Positions 33,924 to 42,056 of a DNA stretch of 64,000 nucleotides are shown in pieces. Within the stretch, counting starts at the first letter, position 1; the number at the start of each line of letters is the position of its first letter. The notes below the pieces were generated by a model, which was given only the letters and a program-made list of their open reading frames with translations, did not search any database and was not told where the DNA came from. The DNA comes from Lachnospiraceae bacterium NE2001 (lineage in GTDB: Bacteria; Bacillota; Clostridia; Lachnospirales; Lachnospiraceae). Location of the stretch: positions 119,629 through 183,628 of the forward strand of contig FOEK01000007.1 of the NCBI GenBank assembly GCA_900110635.1, in the 5' to 3' direction. A program made the position numbers and the translations under genes.

Positions 33924-34253
33924 TCATTTATGAACCAAATCACATAAACCAATAGGTTCGTCTTTTTGCAGTTCAGAAACAGAAAGCTTCATCTCAAGAT
34001 CAAGTTTTTGAAATAACTCGCAAAGCTTCTTTATCGTAGGATTATACTCTCCACTCTCAAGTTTTGAAACCATAGCTTGGGATACACCGAGTTTTTCAGC
34101 CAATTCCTTTTGAGACATTTCATTCATTAATCTATATTTTATAAATATACATCCTACCTCAGTCAAAAAACCTTCGATAGCTAAGGCTTTTTTCGTATCA
34201 TTATCGATTTTTTCAAAATATTTTGATGCATTTTCAAGCTTATAATTATCCAT
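33924..34253 (-). CDS. XRE-family transcriptional regulator
   Basis: The 109-aa protein has a Cro/C1-type helix-turn-helix at about residues 42-95 (MSQKELAEKLGVSQAMVSKLESGEYNPTIKKLCELFQKL). It has a helical N-terminal extension and a short tail. HigA-like antitoxins look similar, but no toxin gene is adjacent on either side. Its promoter carries an 18-bp perfect palindrome, consistent with self-repression. Real targets are unknown. Confidence 0.85.
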   Translation of the reverse strand: MDNYKLENASKYFEKIDNDTKKALAIEGFLTEVGCIFIKYRLMNEMSQKELAEKLGVSQAMVSKLESGEYNPTIKKLCELFQKLDLEMKLSVSELQKDEPIGLCDLVHK

Positions 34254-34355
34254 TATTTTCCAACCTTTTCTTAATATCTATTTAAATCATTGAACATCCA
34301 TACTCTCACAATTGACTAAATCAATAAATCATTATTTTATGATTAATCTACCATG

Positions 34356-34384
34356 GTTATAACTTATAAGTTATATAATGTCAA
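34356..34384 (-). promoter_or_regulatory. XRE promoter with palindromic operator
   Basis: TTGACA (34379-34384) and TATAAC (34356-34361) are 17 bases apart on the minus strand. The spacer and -10 contain the perfect palindrome TATAACTTATAAGTTATA (34358-34375). The palindrome overlaps the RNA polymerase site, so binding there would block transcription of the XRE gene. Confidence 0.8.
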
Positions 34385-34424
34385 CTAATCATTTTTCTAT
34401 ATATCAATAACAAAGATGAAAATA

Positions 34425-34445
34425 GGACGGTATCTAACACCGTCC
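34425..34445 (-). terminator. Terminator after acylphosphatase
   Basis: A 7-bp stem (GGACGGT / ACCGTCC) is followed on the minus strand by TATTTTCATCTTTG. It lies 17 bases past the acylphosphatase stop. Confidence 0.75.
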
Positions 34446-34462
34446 CAAAGCATTTACTTTTA

Positions 34463-34741
34463 TCAATATGAATCGTGTCTGACTTTGAAGCTGCGTTCAT
34501 CTTCGACAACAGGAATATCCTTTGATTCGATATCATCGATATGAACAAATCTTCCTGCATCCACTTCACCGAGAAACCTGGATATAAGCTCTCTATCGCC
34601 CTGTACCTCCAGCTCCACCTTTCCATCATAGAGATTCCTGACGTATCCAGTCAGGCCAAGGCTTTGTGCTGCAAAATTTGCCCGGTAACGAAAGCCCACG
34701 CCCTGGACATCACCTGAAATTATCATATGTCGTCTTATCAT
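34463..34741 (-). CDS. acyP: Acylphosphatase
   Basis: This 92-aa enzyme hydrolyses acyl phosphates. The active-site Arg is in GVGFRYRA and the Asn in GYVRNLYDGKVELEVQG, both conserved. Length is normal. It appears monocistronic, with its own terminator. Confidence 0.95.
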   Translation of the reverse strand: MIRRHMIISGDVQGVGFRYRANFAAQSLGLTGYVRNLYDGKVELEVQGDRELISRFLGEVDAGRFVHIDDIESKDIPVVEDERSFKVRHDSY

Positions 34742-34875
34742 AGTATTCCTCTTCTGTCACAAATCATTTAATTTATTGATTCTCTATTACTATCTTCAAT
34801 TTAAATATCTATATAATTTTTTTCTATCTTTCAAAAAAAAATGAATAATTTATTTAACTAAACACATATTAGATT

Positions 34876-35709
34876 CTAATGTTTTTTGATATAAAGTATG
34901 TTACTAAAATAAAAGTTATCATTCTTCTTAACATACTCAAGATACTCATTGTAGTTTACATAATACTTTTTACCCCATGAAGATATCTCAAGCATCACCT
35001 GTTCCGGATACTCTTCCAAACCAGTTACCGTCACATAATGATCCTTGGTTTTTGTTACCGGTTTAAATACCACCCTAGACGGTTCTTCAATCTTGTTATA
35101 GAAGATAACCTTGTTCTTCCGGAAAAAACCCGGGCCGATAGCTATAACCACAGGAATATCATTTGACAGCATCTCTTTTATCCTTGGTAAAATGTTACGT
35201 GGAAGCACCGCCCATCTCGCCCTGTAGGTGCTGCCCTTCTCTTTTTTGATTCTTCGTCGATTGAGCAAAAAATACAGATTTAGGTTAAATGCAAGTAGTA
35301 TCCCCGAGATGCCAAGCTTCGGCAATATATGAAAGAACTTCTTTTCCATCTGGAGTATGTAATTCTCATACTCTTCACGTGAAAATGTCGTCCCCTCACT
35401 CTTCGCAGATGATTCTTTTTTATTTATGTTTCCAGATTTTTCTTCAATTATCTCTGGCATACCAAACAAGTGGAGCAATATATCCGAACCACCAATTAGC
35501 CCACAGCCAAACCCCTGTATTGTCTTTGCCTTACGCGCACTGAGTCCCCTTGAATCAACCTTACTCTTAGATTTGGACTCATTTACAGACTTTGATTCTT
35601 TCACATCCAGCTGCGGCTCAATCTGCTTGAACCACCCCTGGTTCCCACCATAGGACCCCTCTACGTTTACATACGGCGTCTTAAGTTTTGTAATCTCAAC
35701 CTTCTTCAT
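34876..35709 (-). CDS. Papain-like/C39-like cysteine peptidase-fold protein
   Basis: The 277-aa protein belongs by appearance to a Clostridia papain-fold family. A candidate nucleophile lies in FGCGLIGGSDILLHL (about 67). LPKLGISGILLAFNLNLYF follows, then IPVVIAIGPGF, KTKDHYVTVTGLEE (candidate His) and ISSWGKKYYVNYNEYL. There is no signal peptide, so it is probably cytoplasmic. AAGGGG before MKKVEI supports the start at 35709; the longer in-frame start runs through the REP repeats and is unlikely. Activity and substrate are unknown. Confidence 0.7.
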   Translation of the reverse strand: MKKVEITKLKTPYVNVEGSYGGNQGWFKQIEPQLDVKESKSVNESKSKSKVDSRGLSARKAKTIQGFGCGLIGGSDILLHLFGMPEIIEEKSGNINKKESSAKSEGTTFSREEYENYILQMEKKFFHILPKLGISGILLAFNLNLYFLLNRRRIKKEKGSTYRARWAVLPRNILPRIKEMLSNDIPVVIAIGPGFFRKNKVIFYNKIEEPSRVVFKPVTKTKDHYVTVTGLEEYPEQVMLEISSWGKKYYVNYNEYLEYVKKNDNFYFSNILYIKKH

Positions 35710-35751
35710 ACATAATAGCCCCTTCACAAAGTACCTACATTCTATCACAAA

Positions 35752-35840
35752 TGTGCAATTAGGGACAGACCTATGTGCAATGGGGACAGACCTATGTGCA
35801 AGGGGGACAGACCCCATTGCACACAGACCCCATTGCACAT
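35752..35840. repeat. REP-type GTGCAATGGGGACAGACC repeats
   Basis: Three head-to-tail units related to TGTGCAATGGGGACAGACC are followed by inverted units (ACCCCATTGCAC) in the same 90 bases. This is the common REP/BIME pattern found in Clostridia genomes. It sits just upstream of the papain-like gene. Confidence 0.8.
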
Positions 35841-35875
35841 GTCCATTGGCTGACAACGAGCACTTTTACACATAA

Positions 35876-35912
35876 AAACGTGACAACTAATCTCAAATTA
35901 ATTGTCACGTTT
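35876..35912 (-). terminator. Terminator after DAHP synthase
   Basis: An 11-bp stem (AAACGTGACAA / TTGTCACGTTT) is followed on the minus strand by TTTTTATG. It lies about 40 bases past the aroF stop. Confidence 0.85.
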
Positions 35913-35954
35913 GAACCAGAATCTTATGTAAACCGGTTTTATGGTAGATAGGTT

Positions 35955-36989
35955 TTAAACAAGGTCGGCAAGCTCGAGGAGCAGTCGTTCTGTCTTCTCC
36001 CAGCCGAGGCATGGATCCGTGATGGATTTGCCGTATATACCTTCGCCGATCTTCTGGGCACCGTCTTCGATGTAGCTTTCGGTCATAAGACCCTTCACAA
36101 GGCCGTGAATCTCTGTTGAAAGCTTGCGGCTGTGCATTATATCCTTTGCGATACGGATCTGCTCCAGATAATTCTTCTTGGAATTGGCATGATTTGTATC
36201 AACGATTATAGCAGGATGCTTCAGGTCACGCTCCTGGTATGCCTGATAGACCTCCATCAGGTCCTCATAATGATAGTTTGGCTGGCTCTGGCCCAGGTTT
36301 CCGATATAACCACGCATTATAGCGTGAGCATAAGGATTACCATTTGTCCTTACCTCCCATCCTCTGTAAATGAAATCCTGACGGGACTGTGCCGCTGTGA
36401 TTGCATTCATCATTACAGATATATCACCGCTAGGTGGGTTCTTCATACCTACTGGTATTCCAACACCTGATGACACCAGACGATGCTCCTGATCCTCTAC
36501 GGATCTTGCACCGACAGCAATATAAGACAGCAGATCAGACAGATATCTGTGGTTCGAAGGATATAACATTTCCTCTGCACACGTAAAGCCCGTTTCCTCA
36601 ACTACTCGCTTGTGCATATGCCTTATGGCTACGATACCAGCAAGCATATCCTCACGACCTTCTGGGTCAGGCTGATGAAGCATTCCCTTGTAGCCAGTTC
36701 CTGTTGTACGAGGCTTGTTTGTATATACACGTGGTATGATAAATATCTTATCCTTGATCTTCTCCTGAACGCGGGCAAGGCGATGCATATAGTCAACCAC
36801 AGCCTCCTCATTATCAGCAGAGCAAGGACCTATGATCATCAGAAACTTGTCGGACTTTCCAGCGAATATATCGAGAATTTCATTATCACGTTCTTCCTTA
36901 ATCTGTCTTATCCTATCATCGATTGGATACTGTTCCTTTATCTCAAGCGGTGTAGGGAGCTTTCGGATGAACTCCATTGTCATTTCCAT
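35955..36989 (-). CDS. aroF: DAHP synthase, type I alpha
   Basis: This 344-aa 3-deoxy-D-arabino-heptulosonate 7-phosphate synthase condenses PEP and erythrose-4-phosphate in the first step of aromatic synthesis. IGPCSADN, RVYTNKPRTTGTGYKGM and GMKNPPSGD are diagnostic. HANSKKN and the GVMTES-like GLMTESYIEDG complete the active site. GGAGG nine bases upstream fixes the start. It is monocistronic, with REP repeats just upstream. The feedback specificity (Phe, Tyr or Trp) cannot be told, so the gene symbol is only a family label. Confidence 0.95.
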   Translation of the reverse strand: MEMTMEFIRKLPTPLEIKEQYPIDDRIRQIKEERDNEILDIFAGKSDKFLMIIGPCSADNEEAVVDYMHRLARVQEKIKDKIFIIPRVYTNKPRTTGTGYKGMLHQPDPEGREDMLAGIVAIRHMHKRVVEETGFTCAEEMLYPSNHRYLSDLLSYIAVGARSVEDQEHRLVSSGVGIPVGMKNPPSGDISVMMNAITAAQSRQDFIYRGWEVRTNGNPYAHAIMRGYIGNLGQSQPNYHYEDLMEVYQAYQERDLKHPAIIVDTNHANSKKNYLEQIRIAKDIMHSRKLSTEIHGLVKGLMTESYIEDGAQKIGEGIYGKSITDPCLGWEKTERLLLELADLV

Positions 36990-37007
36990 TTTATATTTCC
37001 TCCAGTA

Positions 37008-37097
37008 TAAGACAGCGAATCTTTCCCTGTCCGTTATTCAAGACAGAGAACTGTCCCCTGTCCGTTTTTTAAGACAGAGAACCGTCCCCTGTCTTTT
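37008..37097. repeat. REP-type GACAGAGAACYGTCCCCTGTC repeats
   Basis: Three direct units related to AAGACAGAGAACNGTCCCCT lie between the aroF RBS and the next terminator. Single units recur at 39765-39795 and 57773-57815. In many Clostridia these are REP sequences moved by a TnpA-REP transposase, which is not in this window. Confidence 0.85.
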
Positions 37098-37103
37098 TCA
37101 AAA

Positions 37104-37133
37104 ACAGGACGTACATATATCTGTACGTCCTGT
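37104..37133 (-). terminator. Terminator after the four-helix membrane protein
   Basis: An 11-bp stem (ACAGGACGTAC / GTACGTCCTGT) is followed by TTTTTG on the minus strand. It lies 38 bases past the stop. Confidence 0.85.
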
Positions 37134-37170
37134 CTATAATATCACTTTATCGCGTTAAAGTAAAGAAGTA

Positions 37171-37674
37171 TTATTTAACTTCTCCTTCTTCTTCCTCATT
37201 ATGAACACTTGTTGCATTTACTATGGCAATAGCGCCCTTTATAAACAGTGGAAGGAAAACCAATATAATAAAGTATGCAGCTATAAAGCTTATGATAAAA
37301 TTACCAAAAAACATTCTTCCAAACGAAAGGTTTGGATCAACCATCCTGGCTCTCTTGTAATTCATAAAGATCATCAAGAACGAAATTAGTGGTGTAAAGA
37401 GCAGATCACTGATAAATGCTGATATAAGCTTTCCAGGAATTCCTTCCGGACTCAGATGCATACAGTTACAAGCTCCGTCAGTTATCTTTTTTATCGGAAT
37501 CAGAACCGATATAAGGATACTGATAATAGAACTACATAAAAATGATACTAATACGGCTGGCACAGTAATATGACCCGATCTAAGTGGTCCGAGAATCGAC
37601 ATTACAAGGCTTATACTTAGTCCCATAAATATACTAACCAGTATGCCTACTGTTCTCATGTTCTCTTTTTTCAT
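37171..37674 (-). CDS. Four-helix integral membrane protein
   Basis: The 167-aa protein has about four hydrophobic segments (residues 8-28, 38-60, 85-105, 122-150) and an acidic tail EEEEGEVK. No family motif was recognised. GGAGGGG upstream is a strong RBS, and a sigma-A promoter and a terminator make it a single-gene unit. No function is assigned. Confidence 0.75.
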   Translation of the reverse strand: MKKENMRTVGILVSIFMGLSISLVMSILGPLRSGHITVPAVLVSFLCSSIISILISVLIPIKKITDGACNCMHLSPEGIPGKLISAFISDLLFTPLISFLMIFMNYKRARMVDPNLSFGRMFFGNFIISFIAAYFIILVFLPLFIKGAIAIVNATSVHNEEEEGEVK

Positions 37675-37704
37675 ATGCTACCCCTCCGCAAACGCCTATA
37701 TCTG

Positions 37705-37734
37705 ATTATAATACTACCTTTGACAATTCGTCAA
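37705..37734 (-). promoter_or_regulatory. Promoter of the four-helix membrane protein
   Basis: TTGACG (37729-37734) and TATAAT (37705-37710) lie on the minus strand 18 bases apart, about 30 bases upstream of the ATG. Confidence 0.7.
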
Positions 37735-37785
37735 TCAGTATAAGACTGTCTTTACATTTCCCCCAAAATAAAGACTCTTGCAAAA

Positions 37786-37803
37786 CAAAGAGGATTCTCT
37801 TTG
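37786..37803 (-). terminator. Terminator after rpsI
   Basis: A 7-bp stem (CAAAGAG / CTCTTTG) with a 4-base loop is followed on the minus strand by TTTTGC. It ends the rplM-rpsI unit. Confidence 0.6.
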
Positions 37804-37841
37804 CGAGAACCCCCTTTGAGTAAGTACCTTCGTAATAAAAA

Positions 37842-38237
37842 CTATCTCTTTGAGAACTGTGGTGCACGACGAGCGCCCTTGAGACCATACTTCTTTCTCT
37901 CCTTCATACGTGGATCTCTTGTAAGATATCCAGCCTTCTTAAGGATAGGTCTGTAGTCTGCGCTTGCCTCAGCAAGTGCTCTGGCAATACCGTGTCTGAT
38001 AGCACCAGCCTGACCAGTAAAGCCACCACCGTATACATTTACAGAAACATCGAACTTGCCCTCAGTACCTGTTGCAGCGAAAGGCTGTCTAACGATAACC
38101 TTAAGTGTCTCAAGACCAAAGTACTCTTCAACGTCCTTCTTGTTAACTGTAATCTTGCCAGTACCAGGTGTTACATAAACTCTGGCAACTGAACTCTTTC
38201 TTCTACCTGTTCCGTAATATCTTGTAGATTTAGCCAT
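37842..38237 (-). CDS. rpsI: 30S ribosomal protein S9
   Basis: 131 aa, full length. It has the start [16 protein letters not shown], motif [20 protein letters not shown] and the invariant C-terminal FSKR that contacts P-site tRNA. It lies 17 bases after rplM, its normal partner. Confidence 0.99.
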   Translation of the reverse strand: MAKSTRYYGTGRRKSSVARVYVTPGTGKITVNKKDVEEYFGLETLKVIVRQPFAATGTEGKFDVSVNVYGGGFTGQAGAIRHGIARALAEASADYRPILKKAGYLTRDPRMKERKKYGLKGARRAPQFSKR

Positions 38238-38254
38238 CTTAAGTTACCTCCTTC

Positions 38255-38689
38255 TTAGTACTTGATCTCGAGCGCCTCAGGCTTCTGTGCCTGGTGCTTG
38301 TGATCTGGTCCTGCATATACAAAAAGCTTCTTGTACATTTGTCTTCCAAGAGGTCCCTTAGGAAGCATTCCCTTAACTGCATGCTCTACTGCAAATGTTG
38401 GATCCTTTGCCATCTTCTCCTTAAGAGTAGCTGACTTGATTCCGCCAATATATCCTGAATGACGATAGTAAACCTTGTCGTTCATCTTATTGCCTGAAAC
38501 CTTGATCTTATCTGCATTTACGATGATTACATAATCACCTGTGTCAATGTGAGGTGTGTAGATTGGCTTATTCTTTCCTCTAAGCACCTTTGCAACCTCT
38601 GATGCGAGACGTCCAAGTGTCTGTCCCTCTGCATCAACCACATACCATTTTCTTTCGATGGTAGATGGGCTAGCCATAAAGCTCTTCAT
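38255..38689 (-). CDS. rplM: 50S ribosomal protein L13
   Basis: 144 aa. It has [28 protein letters not shown] and the [18 protein letters not shown] block. AAAGGAGGAA before MKSFMAS selects 38689 over the farther in-frame ATG at 38722. It is first gene of the rplM-rpsI unit, behind a leader of about 190 bases. Confidence 0.99.
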   Translation of the reverse strand: MKSFMASPSTIERKWYVVDAEGQTLGRLASEVAKVLRGKNKPIYTPHIDTGDYVIIVNADKIKVSGNKMNDKVYYRHSGYIGGIKSATLKEKMAKDPTFAVEHAVKGMLPKGPLGRQMYKKLFVYAGPDHKHQAQKPEALEIKY

Positions 38690-38877
38690 GTTTTGTTCCT
38701 CCTTTTTCTTGGATAATCTCACGATTACCCGACTCGTCTGTGGATCCGATATATATTATGGTAAAATGTCATCTCTCGAATCTACAGAGTAGCTTACTCA
38801 GGTGTCATCTGAATGTCCGGTCCAGAAACTCACCGATTTCAGCTCCAACTATGCTATATGTGACCTAGGCAGTCACA
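38690..38877 (-). promoter_or_regulatory. Leader RNA of rplM, L13-leader candidate
   Basis: The leader of about 190 bases starts after a strong promoter. Its first element is a hairpin TGTGAC / GTCACA (38859-38877), with further paired segments toward the RBS. In Firmicutes an L13 autoregulatory leader precedes rplM at this place. I could not check the consensus here, so this is assigned by position plus structure. Confidence 0.6.
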
Positions 38878-38884
38878 GAAACAT

Positions 38885-38913
38885 ATTCTACTCTAAACCA
38901 CCATCTCTGTCAA
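38885..38913 (-). promoter_or_regulatory. Promoter of rplM-rpsI
   Basis: A perfect TTGACA (38908-38913) lies 17 bases from TAGAAT (38885-38890) on the minus strand. The -35 box directly touches the 26-bp tandem repeats. Confidence 0.85.
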
Positions 38914-38991
38914 GAGGCAAATCAATTAAATGCTTGACAGAGGCAAATCAATTAAATGCTTGACAGAGGCAAATCAATTAAATACTTGACA
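38914..38991. repeat. Three 26-bp tandem repeats
   Basis: Three exact or nearly exact copies of a 26-base unit (starting GAGGCAAATCAATTAAAT, ending CTTGACA) occupy 38914-38939, 38940-38965 and 38966-38991. One base differs in the third. The array begins inside the last codons of truA and ends at the -35 box of the rplM promoter, suggesting recent local duplication of the truA 3' end. Confidence 0.95.
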
Positions 38992-39754
38992 GTGGCTGAT
39001 CAAACTTGATACCTATCATTGTAAGGCCACAGGCTGGTGCTGTTGGTCCAGCGTCTGCACGGTTACAGGTTTCAAGACAGCGGTTAATCACGCTTACTTC
39101 AAGGATCCCCGTTCCGATATCCAGCAGGGTCCCTGCTATGATTCGCACCATATTGTAGAGAAATCCAGATCCTTTCACACGAATCCTGATCATCCTCCCG
39201 CTCTCATAATCCTCGCAGCGTTCTTCTATTATATCAATGCTATAAATAGTTCTTACTGTAGTTTCCGCCTGGGAGCCAGAACCACAGAATGCACCGAAGT
39301 CGTGTTCCCCAACCAGCTTTGCAGCGGCAGATTTCATTTTATCCACATCTATTTTTCTATATGTAAAATGTGAATACAGCCGAAGTGTTGGACTAGGAAA
39401 GCTGTCATTCCATATACGGTACTCATAGGTCTTTACAGAATCACAGTGTCTGGGATGAAAATCGTCAGGAACCTGAAATGACTCTATGGCACGGATATCC
39501 TGTGGAAGCAGATTGTTAACTGCGTAGCACATTTTTTCAGGCGGTATCCTGGATTCAGTGTCGAACACAGCAACATTTCCCAGACTGTGCACGCCCGCAT
39601 CCGTACGACTGGCACCTATCACCTGTATAGTCTCACCGGTAAGCTGTCCAAGTGCCTCGTTAAGAACTCCCTCAATGGTCACAGCGTTGGGCTGCACCTG
39701 CCATCCACTATATTTAGTTCCATCGTACGCGACGCGCATCAACACTCTACCCAT
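38978..39754 (-). CDS. truA: tRNA pseudouridine synthase A
   Basis: The 258-aa enzyme modifies U38-40 in tRNA anticodon arms. The catalytic Asp is in GASRTDAGVHSLGNV, with YDGTKYSGWQ at the N-terminus and GSGFLYNMVRIIAGTL near the C-terminus. It follows ecfT as in many Firmicutes. Its last codons form the first unit of the 26-bp tandem repeat. Confidence 0.98.
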   Translation of the reverse strand: MGRVLMRVAYDGTKYSGWQVQPNAVTIEGVLNEALGQLTGETIQVIGASRTDAGVHSLGNVAVFDTESRIPPEKMCYAVNNLLPQDIRAIESFQVPDDFHPRHCDSVKTYEYRIWNDSFPSPTLRLYSHFTYRKIDVDKMKSAAAKLVGEHDFGAFCGSGSQAETTVRTIYSIDIIEERCEDYESGRMIRIRVKGSGFLYNMVRIIAGTLLDIGTGILEVSVINRCLETCNRADAGPTAPACGLTMIGIKFDQPLSSI

Positions 39755-39764
39755 AACACCCTCA

Positions 39765-39795
39765 CAAAGACAGGGGACGGTTCTCTGTCTTTTTA
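39765..39795. repeat. Single GGGGACGGTTCTCTGTC REP unit
   Basis: AAAGACAGGGGACGGTTCTC followed by TGTCTTTTTA forms a hairpin (AAGACAG / CTGTCTT) in the ecfT-truA gap. It belongs to the family at 37008-37097. The T-run lies on the plus strand, away from the direction of these genes. Confidence 0.8.
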
Positions 39796-39796
39796 T

Positions 39797-40561
39797 TTAG
39801 AACATAATTGATAATATAATACCGGCCAGCATCAGGAGCCAGTAAATGATAGTTGAAACCTTATCCACAGCTGTCAGTCGTAGTTCGTAAACAGGACTGC
39901 GGCGAATGGTCGAATGATACTGACGCCTTGTCATAGCTTCAGCCTGCCTTTTCGACCGGATTACAGCATAATGGATGTTAGGAATAGCCAATAGTGCCTC
40001 CTGTCTTATGCGGCTAAAGACATGTCTTACATCCGGCTGTTTAAATGAGAAGTTACCTATTCTGATATAAGCAGTCCTGGAATATTCTCCATCCGGGCTG
40101 ATACCCCTGGCACGCTGTGCCTTTCTGCCACGTCTCTTCTCTCTATACACCTTTGGTATAAAATCAAGCACTATCATCACATACTTAGTAGTTCTTGCCC
40201 TTAGACCAAAACCAAGAGCCAGGCCGTCTAACATTTCACCAGGCTTCATAGATTTCATAATAAGCAGATAAACATAGGTAAACAGGATCAGCTTCAGCGC
40301 AATATATAAACCTATAACAATAGGAAATGCTATCACACAGATTACGCCTATCACTATGTCGATCAAAAGAAGCACCAGAGACATACTGACAACTGTCTGC
40401 AGGCTCTCTTTTGTCATAAATATAACAAGTGCCGCAGTCAGTATTGAGACAACCATTCCTGGTACATTCCAGGTTGCCAATGTCAGAACCAGATACATCA
40501 GCAATATATGAAGTTTTGTTCTAGGATCATAAGTCCTAAGTACACTAAATCTTCTATTCAT
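39797..40561 (-). CDS. ecfT: ECF transporter transmembrane protein EcfT
   Basis: The 254-aa coupling subunit of a group II energy-coupling factor vitamin transporter has about five to six helices (for example ILLMYLVLTLATW, VVSMSLVLLLIDIVI). It carries coupling motif AQRARGI (about 152), which contacts the ATPases. The usual second Ala-Arg-Gly motif is degenerate (AEAMTRRQY). It is downstream of the fused ATPase gene. No substrate-binding S protein lies near, as is common in this class. Confidence 0.9.
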   Translation of the reverse strand: MNRRFSVLRTYDPRTKLHILLMYLVLTLATWNVPGMVVSILTAALVIFMTKESLQTVVSMSLVLLLIDIVIGVICVIAFPIVIGLYIALKLILFTYVYLLIMKSMKPGEMLDGLALGFGLRARTTKYVMIVLDFIPKVYREKRRGRKAQRARGISPDGEYSRTAYIRIGNFSFKQPDVRHVFSRIRQEALLAIPNIHYAVIRSKRQAEAMTRRQYHSTIRRSPVYELRLTAVDKVSTIIYWLLMLAGIILSIMF

Positions 40562-40586
40562 ATCTTTATATCATTCAATTTATTTG

Positions 40587-41936
40587 TTACGTCCCCGTGA
40601 CAATAACACATTTTCCTTCGTGGCAGAGTGCTGCGATTATTTCTTCGATATGTTCCCGGCTGCTGATATCCAGGCCAAGAAATGGTTCATCAATGAGCAG
40701 GAAGTCCGGGTTTAGTGCCAGGGCTCCTGCAATAGATACGAGTCTCTGCTCTCCCATAGATAGCGAATGTGGTGAACGGGTCCATAGTGACTGTTTAACT
40801 CCGACAAAGTTAAGAATCGACTGTGCCATGGCACGGGATTTTCTCTTGGAGTGGCCGTCACTCATAGGGCCAAACATTACATCATCGAGAACAGTATTCT
40901 CAACGAAACCATCCTCACTATACTGGAATACGTAGCCAATTCGGGAGTTTTCCCGTAGGAATATCTCGCCCTCCAAAGGTTTTAATAGTCCTGCAATTAT
41001 CTGAAGATACGTGGTCTTGCCAGATCCAGGCTCTCCAACTATACGATATGCAGAACCAGCAAGATATCTGGCTGTAACATTATCCAGTAAGAGTTTATTT
41101 CCATAGCCGAAATATACATTATGTAAACTAAGTCCGTTTTCTCCTTTGGACTGATTTCCATTTATGAATCTCTCGACTGATATTTTCTTATTTACATCTA
41201 TATATTTTCCACGTTCAAAGTGATCACCCGATCGAACAATCTCAGGATCTCCGGAATCAGAAATCCCCTGAGGCATACCATATTGATCAATCTCATATAG
41301 AGAGCCTTCAGTCAGTTCGTAGGCACGATCAACAGACTCCATAACGTAGCTTTTCTTAGAAAAAATGATAATAGTCTGCCCCTTCTTTCTGGCAGTGTTA
41401 ATAAGCGAATCCAGATACCTCTTTGCGTCCTTATCGCTCTGCATACTGAAGGGTTCATCAAGAACCAGAATATTCTGGCCCATCATCATAACAGCTGAAA
41501 TAGCTGAACGCTGTTCTTCAGACCCACTAAGACTGGAAGTAAGTCCTGAACGCCTGCTCAGATTAAAGCGTTTCATCATCTGATTCATTCGAGCCAGGAT
41601 CTTATCCTTCTGGATGCCCATGTTTTCAGCGCCAAATGCTATATCTCGCCCTACATTATCGAAAACAACTGCTGTGCGAGGATCCTGGTACACGAAGCCC
41701 ACCAGACGACTAATCTTTCCTCGGTCCAGCTCAGAATAAGGATCAAGGCCATTTATCAATATTCGTCCAATAGAGTCTGGGCGCACAATACCGGCAAGAT
41801 AACGAGCAAATGTACTCTTACCACAACCATTTAACCCAGTTATTCCAATGATCTCGCCCTTTTCAACGTTTAGACTTACATTACTGCCTGCGACATTCTT
41901 CATATTCAATTGATTAATCTTGATATATGGAGCCAT
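40587..41936 (-). CDS. Fused double ATPase of an ECF transporter
   Basis: The 449-aa protein joins two ABC domains that are usually separate (EcfA1 and EcfA2). Domain 1 (about 10-215) has Walker A GLNGCGKST, Q-loop VYQDP, a degenerate signature LSGSEEQR and Walker B ILVLDEPF. At the switch position it has IIIFSKKSY, with no His. Domain 2 (about 270-449) has GEPGSGKTT, LSMGEQR and FLLIDEPF, and stops at VIVTGT, again without the switch His and about 30 residues early. AAAAGGA before MAPYIK selects 41936. Loss of both switch histidines is unusual. Confidence 0.88.
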   Translation of the reverse strand: MAPYIKINQLNMKNVAGSNVSLNVEKGEIIGITGLNGCGKSTFARYLAGIVRPDSIGRILINGLDPYSELDRGKISRLVGFVYQDPRTAVVFDNVGRDIAFGAENMGIQKDKILARMNQMMKRFNLSRRSGLTSSLSGSEEQRSAISAVMMMGQNILVLDEPFSMQSDKDAKRYLDSLINTARKKGQTIIIFSKKSYVMESVDRAYELTEGSLYEIDQYGMPQGISDSGDPEIVRSGDHFERGKYIDVNKKISVERFINGNQSKGENGLSLHNVYFGYGNKLLLDNVTARYLAGSAYRIVGEPGSGKTTYLQIIAGLLKPLEGEIFLRENSRIGYVFQYSEDGFVENTVLDDVMFGPMSDGHSKRKSRAMAQSILNFVGVKQSLWTRSPHSLSMGEQRLVSIAGALALNPDFLLIDEPFLGLDISSREHIEEIIAALCHEGKCVIVTGT

Positions 41937-42006
41937 CTCAATCCTTTTCAAAACGAAATATAAACTGTCCAGTTCTCTTTTTCATATGTCAAAAAAGAGA
42001 TACATT

Positions 42007-42047
42007 TAAAAAAATAGCCATCTGAGAATCGTTCCCAAATGGCTATT
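42007..42047 (-). terminator. Terminator after rplQ
   Basis: The stem ATAGCCAT / ATGGCTAT (42014-42021, 42039-42046) is followed on the minus strand by TTTTTTTAAAT. It separates the alpha operon from the ECF-truA genes. No strong promoter was found in the next 70 bases. Confidence 0.8.
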
Positions 42048-42056
42048 AAATGTTTT

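Noticed and set aside
38930..38960. Plus-strand promoters within the 26-bp repeats (TTGACA...TTAAAT)
   Set aside because: They face into genes on the other strand and follow simply from the repeat sequence.
38914..38991. Possible CRISPR array
   Set aside because: Three 26-bp units follow each other with no spacers, and one lies in truA coding sequence; it is a tandem duplication.
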